A DNA stretch of 6,243 nucleotides, from NCBI GenBank assembly GCA_021414185.1, contig JAIOOZ010000218.1:1-6243 (forward strand). The letters are read 5' to 3'. The position numbers and the translations under genes were made by a program. The stretch's first letter is position 1, and each line of letters opens with the position of its first letter. Origin of the DNA: Betaproteobacteria bacterium (GTDB lineage Bacteria > Pseudomonadota > Gammaproteobacteria > Burkholderiales > SG8-41). The notes beneath the pieces are model-generated. The model searched no databases. It was given only the letters and a program-made list of their open reading frames with translations, and was not told the origin of the DNA. Shown here piece after piece: positions 1 to 4,977 of this stretch.

Positions 1-177
1 GCGTGCAAGCTGTTCGGCGTCATCAAAATGAAAAACATGTACGGGCGCCAGGTGCGCGGCATAGAGCGCAGCACTTTCGTGTTCGACGCAAGCGGCCAGC
101 TGGCGCGCGAGTGGCGCGGCCTCAAAGTGCCCGGCCACGTCCAGGAAGTGCTCGATTTCGTCAAGACACTGAAGTAA
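1..177 (+). CDS. bcp: Thioredoxin-dependent thiol peroxidase, Bcp/PrxQ-type peroxiredoxin (C-terminal part)
   Basis: The gene is cut by the left window edge. Reading frame 1 is open from base 1 to the TAA at 175-177 and gives 58 residues, about the last third of a family usually near 155 residues. The stretch LFGVIKMKNMYGRQVRGIERSTF, followed by a FDASG turn and W-R-x-L-K-V-P-G-H, is the characteristic C-terminal half of Bcp: the conserved Arg in G-I-E-R-S-T-F supports the active site, and the V-P-G-H segment precedes the last helix. The family reduces hydrogen peroxide and organic hydroperoxides in the cytoplasm using thioredoxin. The peroxidatic cysteine region lies outside the window, so catalytic competence cannot be judged. 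The gene is codirectional with the PIN-PhoH gene 152 bases downstream, but the gap is filled by an inverted repeat array, so cotranscription is uncertain. Confidence 0.9.
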   Translation, partial: ACKLFGVIKMKNMYGRQVRGIERSTFVFDASGQLAREWRGLKVPGHVQEVLDFVKTLK

Positions 178-180
178 ACC

Positions 181-324
181 GGTGATCGGCAATGGGTAAT
201 GAGCGATGAGTAGGCGACGACTCGCACGATTGCAATCGGCCGCGCGTCACTTATCGCCCATCACTCATCACCCATTGCTCATCACCCGTCACGCCTCACC
301 CCTCTCTCCTCACTCCTCACCGGC
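181..324. repeat. Degenerate heptamer repeat array in inverted arrangement
   Basis: From 248 to 324 the plus strand divides into eleven consecutive 7-base units such as CACTCAT, CACCCAT, TGCTCAT, CACCCGT and CACTCCT. C is invariant at unit position 3, and C1 and T7 are each kept in 10 of 11 units. The same units run on the minus strand in 181-212. Aligned unit by unit, 181-212 is the reverse complement of 255-286 at 25 of 32 positions, and most differences are transitions. The arms could form a long imperfect hairpin with a loop of about 42 bases at 213-254. The array starts 3 bases after the bcp stop and ends 5 bases before the next start codon. It could act as a terminator or mRNA 3'-end stabiliser for bcp, or be a selfish intergenic repeat. 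No T tract follows, so a standard intrinsic terminator is not supported. Confidence 0.8.
227..238. repeat. Perfect 12-bp palindrome in the loop of the heptamer inverted repeat
   Basis: CGATTGCAATCG reads identically on both strands and lies near the middle of the spacer between the two heptamer arms. It could be the tip of a cruciform or RNA hairpin, or a dimeric protein-binding site. Nothing else in the sequence decides between these. Confidence 0.55.
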
Positions 325-329
325 CTCAA

Positions 330-1754
330 ATGACCCAGCGTAAAGCGGCTTCTGCAGTCACGCGCCTGCCCGCCAACGTCAAGTTCTTCGTACTTGACAC
401 CAATGTGCTGATGCACGATCCCACCAGCCTGTTCCGCTTCGAGGAACACGATATCTACATACCGATGGCCACCCTCGAGGAGCTCGACAGCAACAAGAAA
501 GGCATGTCGGAAGTCGCGCGCAACGCGCGCCAAGCCAGCCGCTTCCTCGACGAAATCGTCAGCGGCAGCGAACACGACATCGAAAGCGGCATCGAGCTCA
601 GCAAGCACAACGGCGGCGACGCGTCCGGCCGGCTCTTTTTACAGACCCAGTCGATCACCGGCGAACTGCCGGCGCGGCTCGCCAGCGGCAAGGCCGACAA
701 CCAGATCATCGGCGTCGTGAAATTCCTGCAGGAGGCGCACCCCAAACGCCAGGTCATTCTCGTCAGCAAGGACATCAACATGCGCATCAAGGCGCGTGCT
801 CTGGGGTTCGCTGCCGAGGATTATTTCAACGACAAGGTGCTCGAAGACACGGATCTTCTTTATACCGGCACGCGCGAACTGCCCGCCGATTTCTGGGACA
901 AGCACGGCAAAGGCATGGAATCGTGGCAGCAGTCCGGGCACACCTACTACCGCCTGCACGGCCCGCTGTGCGCGAGCATGATGGTCAACGAATTCGTGTT
1001 CCAGGAGGCCGAGCGTCCGCTTTACGCGCAGGTCAAGGAAATCGCCGGCAAGACCGCCATCCTGCAGACGATCAAGGACTTCGCGCACCAGCGGCACAAT
1101 GTGTGGGGCATCACGGCGCGCAACCGCGAGCAGAATTTCGCGCTCAACGCGTTGATGAACCCGGATATCGATTTCGTCACCCTGCTCGGCCAGGCCGGCA
1201 CCGGAAAAACGCTGCTGACGCTTGCCGCCGGGCTCATGCAGACGCTGGAGCACAAGACCTACTCCGAAATCATCATGACCCGGGTCACGGTGCCGGTCGG
1301 CGAAGACATCGGTTTTCTGCCTGGCACCGAAGAAGAAAAAATGAACCCGTGGATGGGCGCGCTGGAAGACAATCTCGACGTCCTCAACAAAACAGACGAC
1401 GAGGCCGGCGAATGGGGCCGTGCCGCCACCCGCGATCTCATCCGCTCGCGCATCAAGGTCAAGTCGCTCAATTTCATGCGCGGCCGCACCTTCCTCAACA
1501 AGTATCTGATCATCGACGAGGCGCAGAACCTGACGCCCAAGCAGATGAAAACGCTGATCACCCGCGCCGGTCCCGGTACCAAGGTGGTGGTGCTCGGCAA
1601 TATTTCGCAGATCGATACGCCGTACCTGACCGAGGGCAGTTCAGGACTGACTTACGTCGTCGACCGCTTCAAAGGCTGGACGCACAGCGGACACATTACG
1701 CTGCAACGCGGAGAACGCTCGCGGCTGGCCGACCACGCAGCGGAAGTACTGTAA
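330..1754 (+). CDS. PIN domain plus PhoH-type ATPase (PhoH2-like family protein)
   Basis: The 474-residue protein joins two domains. The N-terminal PIN nuclease-like domain (about 18-165) opens with the F-V-L-D-T-N strand holding acidic D23. It continues with I-P-x-x-T-L-E-E-L-D (E50/E51, D53) and V-S-K-D-I-N (D148), so the acidic metal-binding set of PIN RNases looks intact. The C-terminal PhoH ATPase domain (about 255-474) has Walker A GQAGTGKT at 287-294 (K293) and Walker B LIIDEAQN around D396-E397, followed by the sensor-like V-V-L-G-N-x-x-Q-I-D segment. PIN-PhoH proteins (PhoH2) have been described as ATP-dependent RNA-unwinding RNases; a role for this copy is inference. ATG330 is the only ATG, GTG or TTG after the in-frame TGA at 207-209, so the start is fixed, yet no Shine-Dalgarno precedes it: the upstream bases are pyrimidine-rich heptamer repeat. 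The stop is 7 bases from the convergent dnaB stop. Confidence 0.93.
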   Translation: MTQRKAASAVTRLPANVKFFVLDTNVLMHDPTSLFRFEEHDIYIPMATLEELDSNKKGMSEVARNARQASRFLDEIVSGSEHDIESGIELSKHNGGDASGRLFLQTQSITGELPARLASGKADNQIIGVVKFLQEAHPKRQVILVSKDINMRIKARALGFAAEDYFNDKVLEDTDLLYTGTRELPADFWDKHGKGMESWQQSGHTYYRLHGPLCASMMVNEFVFQEAERPLYAQVKEIAGKTAILQTIKDFAHQRHNVWGITARNREQNFALNALMNPDIDFVTLLGQAGTGKTLLTLAAGLMQTLEHKTYSEIIMTRVTVPVGEDIGFLPGTEEEKMNPWMGALEDNLDVLNKTDDEAGEWGRAATRDLIRSRIKVKSLNFMRGRTFLNKYLIIDEAQNLTPKQMKTLITRAGPGTKVVVLGNISQIDTPYLTEGSSGLTYVVDRFKGWTHSGHITLQRGERSRLADHAAEVL

Positions 1755-1761
1755 CCGGGAT

Positions 1762-3156
1762 TTAGTAGCGGCCTGGCGCCGCAAAGTTCTCGAAGCGTGT
1801 GTACTGCCCGAGGAAAGTGAGCTTGACGGTGCCGATGGGCCCGTTACGCTGCTTGCCGATGATGATTTCTGCCGTGCCCTTGTCGGGCGAATCCGGGTTG
1901 TAAACCTCATCGCGATAGATAAACAGGATCAGGTCGGCATCCTGCTCGATGGCGCCGGATTCGCGCAGGTCCGACATGACCGGACGCTTGTTCGGACGCT
2001 GTTCCAGCCCGCGATTCAATTGCGATAACGCGACGACCGGTACGTTGAGCTCCTTCGCTACGGCTTTCAACGCACGCGATATTTCCGCGACTTCGGTCGC
2101 GCGGTTTTCCATGCTGTTGCCGGTTTCCATCAGTTGCAGGTAATCGATCACGATCAGGCCAAGACCGGGGCCGCCCTGCTGACGATGCAGGCGGCGCGCC
2201 CTGCCGCGCAACTCGGTAGGGTTCAACATGCCGCTCTCGTCGATGAATATGGGCGCCTCGTTGAGCCTGCCGACCGAGGTCGTCAGTTTCTGCCAGTCGT
2301 CGTCGTTCAGCGCGCCAGTGCGCATCTTGTGCTGGTCCAGCCGGCCGAGCGAGCCCAGCATGCGCATGACCAGCTGGGGACCGCTCATTTCCATGCTGAA
2401 TATCGCGGCCGGCATCCCTACCGACAACGCCACGTGTTCGGCAATGTTTAGCGCCAGCGCCGTCTTGCCCATGCTCGGCCGCCCCGCCACGATCACCAGG
2501 TCGCCCGGTTGCAGGCCGGAGGTCATGCGGTCGAGATCGGTAAAGCCGGTGGCGATGCCCGTGACGTCGCTCGGGTTATCGCGCTTGTACAGCGTGTCTA
2601 TGCGCTCCACCACCTTGGTCAGCAGCGGCTGGATTTCGCTGAAGCCCTGGCGGCCGCGCGAGCCGGCCTCGGCGATCGCGAACACTTCTTTTTCCGCGTT
2701 ATCGAGCAGGTCCTTGGCAGAGCGACCGAGGGGGTTGTACACCGAATCGGTGATACCGGTGCCGACTTCCGCGAGCCTGCGCATGATGGCGCGCTCGCGC
2801 ACGATTTCGGCATAGCGCCTGATGTTCGCCGCGCTCGGCGTGTTCACCGCGAGCGAACCGAGATAGGCCTGGCCGCCGACTTCTTCGAGCTTGGCGCTGC
2901 GCTCCAGGCTTTCGGCCACGGTCAGCGCATCGGCCGGCTTGTTGTCTTCGATCAGCAGCGAAATATGGCGATAAATCTGGCGATGGTCCGCGCGATAAAA
3001 ATCAGCGTCCGTCAGCAGGTCGGCGATTTTTTCCCACGCCGTATTGTCGAGCAGCAGGCCGCCCAGCACCGACTGCTCGGCCTCGACCGAATACGGCGGC
3101 AGCTTGAGCGCTTCGATCTGCGGATCGCGGTTAATTGGCGTTACGGCCTGTGCCAT
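1762..3156 (-). CDS. dnaB: Replicative DNA helicase DnaB
   Basis: This is the hexameric 5'-3' helicase that unwinds the replication fork and recruits primase. The 464 residues are close to the 471 of E. coli DnaB, with no intein or frameshift. The N-terminal domain is about 18-120 (P-P-x-S-x-E-A-E-Q-S-V-L-G-G-L), followed by the linker helix. The RecA-like domain has Walker A GRPSMGKT at 225-232, the F-S-M-E-M catalytic glutamate E256, Walker B V-I-D-Y-L-Q-L with D338, A-L-S-Q-L-N-R-G-L-E at 376-385, D-L-R-E-S-G-A-I-E-Q-D-A-D at 396-408, and the arginine-finger segment K-Q-R-N-G-P with R437. The ATG at 3156-3154 follows an in-frame TAA by only five codons, so no longer form is possible. No good Shine-Dalgarno is visible; GAAAG about 10 bases upstream is the nearest candidate. 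It lies downstream of the ribosomal operon terminator, and I found no convincing promoter of its own between 3157 and 3254. Confidence 0.98.
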   Translation of the reverse strand: MAQAVTPINRDPQIEALKLPPYSVEAEQSVLGGLLLDNTAWEKIADLLTDADFYRADHRQIYRHISLLIEDNKPADALTVAESLERSAKLEEVGGQAYLGSLAVNTPSAANIRRYAEIVRERAIMRRLAEVGTGITDSVYNPLGRSAKDLLDNAEKEVFAIAEAGSRGRQGFSEIQPLLTKVVERIDTLYKRDNPSDVTGIATGFTDLDRMTSGLQPGDLVIVAGRPSMGKTALALNIAEHVALSVGMPAAIFSMEMSGPQLVMRMLGSLGRLDQHKMRTGALNDDDWQKLTTSVGRLNEAPIFIDESGMLNPTELRGRARRLHRQQGGPGLGLIVIDYLQLMETGNSMENRATEVAEISRALKAVAKELNVPVVALSQLNRGLEQRPNKRPVMSDLRESGAIEQDADLILFIYRDEVYNPDSPDKGTAEIIIGKQRNGPIGTVKLTFLGQYTRFENFAAPGRY

Positions 3157-3254
3157 GGAGGCGGCTTTCGGTTAGTGCTGGGGGAAGTTTTTTCAGGCCT
3201 GTCGGACTGCGCGAACTGCTGAGACACGCTGCAATTTACCAGAGCCAGCCGCAT

Positions 3255-3284
3255 AAAAAAAGGGCTGTCACCAGCCCTTTTTTT
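3255..3284 (-). terminator. Intrinsic terminator of the rpsF-priB-rpsR-rplI operon
   Basis: A7-GGGCTG-TCAC-CAGCCC-T7 is a perfect palindrome apart from the 4-base loop: a 6-bp GC-rich core flanked by A/T tracts. On the minus strand it comes about 50 bases after the rplI stop and ends in a T7 run, the layout of a rho-independent terminator. Because of the A tract it could also stop plus-strand transcription, although no plus-strand gene here needs it. It separates rplI from dnaB, so dnaB depends on readthrough or on an unseen promoter. A further A7 at 3290-3296 could compete for the T7 arm. Confidence 0.9.
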
Positions 3285-3336
3285 GCCGCAAAAAAACCTG
3301 TTTGAAATGAACGCTAACGTGCTGACAGCGCCCGCT

Positions 3337-3789
3337 TCAGACCGGCTCGCCAAGCACGGACACGGTAATCGTGACCACCACGTCGGTGTGCAATGCGACT
3401 TTCAACTGCTGGTCGCCGATCTGCTTCAGCGGGCCCGCAGGCATGCGGATGGCCGCCTTCGGCACCTCGAAACCCTGCGCCTTCAACGCATCGGAAATGT
3501 CCGAATTGGTGACCGAGCCGAACAGTTTGCCGTCGACGCCGGCTTTTTGCGTGATCTGCACCATCAGGCCGTCTAGCTTGGCGGCGCGTTCCTGCGCGGC
3601 GGTCAGCGCGTCGGCCTGGGCTTTTTCGAGCTCGGCGCGGCGTTTTTCGAATTCAGCGAGGCTGGCCTGGGTCGCGCGCTTGGCCTTGCCTTGCGGGATC
3701 AGGTAATTGCGGGCGAAGCCGTCCTTCACTTTGACGACTTCACCCAGTTGGCCAAGATTGACCACTTTTTCGAGCAGTATGATTTGCAT
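3337..3789 (-). CDS. rplI: 50S ribosomal protein L9
   Basis: L9 binds 23S rRNA near the base of the L1 stalk and helps keep reading frame. The 150-residue length is normal for the family. The N-terminal rRNA-binding domain begins MQIILLEKVVNLGQLG and contains the signature V-K-D-G-F-A-R-N-Y-L-I-P-Q-G-K-A at about 21-36. It is followed by the long charged connecting helix (about 40-75) and the C-terminal domain (about 80-150, including K-L-F-G-S-V-T and the A-I-R-M-P segment). The ATG at 3789-3787 has AGAGG on the minus strand at 3800-3796 with 6-base spacing. That site begins directly after the rpsR stop codon, so translation of the two is probably coupled. It is the last gene of the operon before the terminator. 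Confidence 0.97.
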   Translation of the reverse strand: MQIILLEKVVNLGQLGEVVKVKDGFARNYLIPQGKAKRATQASLAEFEKRRAELEKAQADALTAAQERAAKLDGLMVQITQKAGVDGKLFGSVTNSDISDALKAQGFEVPKAAIRMPAGPLKQIGDQQLKVALHTDVVVTITVSVLGEPV

Positions 3790-3800
3790 GGCAGTCCTCT

Positions 3801-4091
3801 TTAGTGCAGATCGGTGTACGGCAGGAGCGCGAGAAAGCGCGCGCGCATGATCGCATCGCCCAGCTGGCGCTGGTAGCGCGCCTTGGTGCCGGTAATGCGC
3901 GCAGGAATGATCTTGCCGTTTTCGTTGATGAAGTCCTTCAGCAAATCGACGTCTTTGTAGTCGATCTGCTTGATTTTCTCGACCGTGAAGCGACAGAACT
4001 TCTTGCGGCGAAAAAGGTTCTTCGCGCCGCGTTTTTTATCCTTGTCCTTCTTGTCGTTCTTGCCCCTGCCCTTACCGCGTCCCATTGCCAT
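3801..4091 (-). CDS. rpsR: 30S ribosomal protein S18
   Basis: S18 binds the 30S platform as a heterodimer with S6. The core from about residue 25 is canonical: R-R-K-K-F-C-R-F, then I-D-Y-K-D-V-D-L-L-K-D-F-I-N-E-N-G-K-I-I-P-A-R-I-T-G-T-K-A-R-Y-Q-R-Q-L, ending in A-R-F-L-A-L-L-P-Y-T-D. At 96 residues it exceeds the roughly 75 of E. coli S18, because of an extra N-terminal stretch of about 20-25 residues almost entirely of K, R, D and G. Two in-frame ATGs lie close together (residues 1 and 3). AAGGAG on the minus strand at 4103-4098, 6 bases before the first, favours the first. The gap to rplI is 11 bases and the gap to priB is 22 bases, consistent with one transcript. Confidence 0.97.
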   Translation of the reverse strand: MAMGRGKGRGKNDKKDKDKKRGAKNLFRRKKFCRFTVEKIKQIDYKDVDLLKDFINENGKIIPARITGTKARYQRQLGDAIMRARFLALLPYTDLH

Positions 4092-4113
4092 CTTGATCTC
4101 CTTGATTCCTGCG

Positions 4114-4419
4114 CTATTCGGTGCCGTTGCTGATTGCGTCTGTCACGTGCAACACCAGCCTGCGATCCTTGACGCTGTGCTGGGTGAGAAAGCCTTTAAT
4201 CCGCAACGGCTGATTGGTTTTTTGTGTGCTGAGCCTGACCGCCAGTTCGCCGATCGCCACCGCTTCAACCTCGCATCGCGCTTCGCGCTGCCCGCCCGCC
4301 TCCGTCTGCATCGACTTGTGTTCAATTACCAGGTCGATAACCGGAATTCCGGCGGGTGTGTGGCGCAATGTTGCGCGTTTGAGCAAGCGGCCGTCGATGA
4401 CGACCTGATTGCGTTTCAC
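4114..4419 (-). CDS. priB: Primosomal replication protein N (PriB)
   Basis: PriB is a small dimeric OB-fold protein related to SSB. It stabilises PriA at stalled forks and helps reload DnaB during replication restart. The 101 residues match the family length. Visible features are the N-terminal strand N-Q-V-V-I-D-G-R-L, the loop T-P-A-G-I-P-V-I-D-L-V-I-E-H (compare the S-P-S-G-I-P pattern in E. coli PriB), the central E-A-V-A-I-G-E-L-A strand and L-R-I-K-G-F-L-T near the end. Its position between rpsF and rpsR is the classic one. The start is GTG at 4419-4417, directly after the rpsF TAG and in the same frame; no other in-frame start occurs until M37. There is no clear Shine-Dalgarno, so translation probably depends on ribosomes finishing rpsF. 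Confidence 0.93.
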   Translation of the reverse strand: MKRNQVVIDGRLLKRATLRHTPAGIPVIDLVIEHKSMQTEAGGQREARCEVEAVAIGELAVRLSTQKTNQPLRIKGFLTQHSVKDRRLVLHVTDAISNGTE

Positions 4420-4833
4420 CTATGTCGTTGCGGGTGCCGCGGCAGGCGCTGTAACAGGTGCGGGCGCCGGTGCAGCAGCAGCTGGTGCCGACGACTGCGT
4501 CAACGAGCGCGATTTTTCCTCTTTCATCATCGGCGAGGGCGCGGTCATCGCTTCCGTCATGCGGACGGTCAGGTGGCGCAGCACGGCGTCGTTGAACTTG
4601 AACGCATGTTCGAGTTCCTCGAGCGTTTCGTTGTTGCACTCGATGTTCATGAGCACGTAATGCGCTTTGTGCATTTTCTGGATGGGATATGCCATCTGGC
4701 GCCGGCCCCAGTCTTCGAGGCGATGGATCTTGCCGCCCTTGGCCAGCACCGTCGAGCGGTAGCGCTCGACCATCCCAGGGACCTGTTCGCTCTGGTCGGG
4801 ATGTACGATAAAAACGATTTCATAATGTCGCAT
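4420..4833 (-). CDS. rpsF: 30S ribosomal protein S6
   Basis: S6 pairs with S18 on the 30S platform. The canonical fold covers about residues 1-95: MRHYEIVFIVHPDQSEQVP, then the W-G-R-R-Q-M-A-Y-P-I-Q-K-M-H-K-A-H-Y-V-L-M-N-I-E strand-turn-strand, and F-K-F-N-D-A-V-L-R-H-L-T-V-R. The tail from about 105 to 137 is rich in Ala and Pro and ends in Thr-Thr, so it lacks the Glu-Glu end to which RimK adds glutamates in E. coli S6. The ATG at 4833-4831 is preceded by AAGGAG (minus strand, 4847-4842) with 8-base spacing. It is the first gene of the operon, and its Shine-Dalgarno lies within a predicted leader fold. It ends TAG immediately before the priB GTG. Confidence 0.97.
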   Translation of the reverse strand: MRHYEIVFIVHPDQSEQVPGMVERYRSTVLAKGGKIHRLEDWGRRQMAYPIQKMHKAHYVLMNIECNNETLEELEHAFKFNDAVLRHLTVRMTEAMTAPSPMMKEEKSRSLTQSSAPAAAAPAPAPVTAPAAAPATT

Positions 4834-4842
4834 CGATAAATC

Positions 4843-4889
4843 TCCTTATGGGTAAAGCCTCCCGTTATGCGTGTACGGTGAGGCAAGGA
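4843..4889 (-). promoter_or_regulatory. Candidate S6:S18-type autoregulatory leader of rpsF
   Basis: On the minus strand, UCCUU (4889-4885) can pair with AAGGA (4847-4843), which covers most of the rpsF Shine-Dalgarno. The next bases continue the hairpin: GCCUC (4884-4880) pairs with GAGGC (4861-4857), then after one bulged A, CCGU (4878-4875) pairs with ACGG (4865-4862), closing a 9-base loop. A 9-base bulge UUUACCCAU lies on the 3' side between the two stems. Bacterial rpsF leaders that bind the S6:S18 dimer are known, with a two-part stem and a conserved CCG-like element. The position and bulged-stem form here fit that class, but I could not align it to the published consensus. The inferred role is feedback repression by masking the ribosome-binding site. 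Confidence 0.6.
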
Positions 4890-4930
4890 CTGAGGTCAAA
4901 AACCGCCGAATGGCGTTAACCGAGGCGCGG

Positions 4931-4959
4931 ATTCTACAGAAGTTTCAGCAGGATAGCAA
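4931..4959 (-). promoter_or_regulatory. Sigma70-type promoter of the rpsF operon
   Basis: The minus strand reads TTGCTA (4959-4954), a 17-base spacer, then TAGAAT (4936-4931). These match the -35 and -10 consensus at 4 of 6 and 5 of 6 positions with optimal spacing. Transcription would begin near 4924, giving an rpsF leader of about 90 nucleotides that contains the candidate regulatory hairpin. It lies in the 144-base gap between the rpsF start and the stop of the upstream TpsB gene. Confidence 0.72.
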
Positions 4960-4977
4960 TGTTGCCCAGGTCAGGGC

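Noticed and set aside
248..324. CRISPR array
   Set aside because: The 7-base units are contiguous without spacers and too short to be CRISPR repeats.
639..1253. Long minus-strand open frame of 204 codons inside the PIN-PhoH gene
   Set aside because: It lies wholly within a gene with clear domain motifs, its translation shows no recognisable domain, and long antisense frames are expected at this GC content.
923..1765. 280-codon plus-strand frame overlapping the PIN-PhoH gene
   Set aside because: Its translation is Arg/Ala/His-rich low-complexity shadow sequence, while the other frame carries intact Walker motifs.
1768..1782. GCGGC-CTGGC-GCCGC hairpin as a terminator for the PIN-PhoH gene
   Set aside because: The stem is only 5 bp, no T run follows on either strand, and it lies within the dnaB coding end.
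2509..3222. 237-codon plus-strand frame opposite dnaB
   Set aside because: It is a shadow of the conserved dnaB frame with no recognisable domain and no upstream signals.
3157..3254. dnaB promoter, with TAAATT on the minus strand as a -10 box
   Set aside because: The -10 match is 4 of 6, and the only sequence at the right distance for a -35 is the terminator T run, a poor match.
3970..4839. 289-codon plus-strand frame across rpsR, priB and rpsF
   Set aside because: It spans three well-recognised genes on the other strand; its Arg/Cys/His-rich product is typical of an antisense shadow.
4964..4977. GCCC-TGACCT-GGGC hairpin after the TpsB stop as a terminator
   Set aside because: The stem is only 4 bp with no following T tract.
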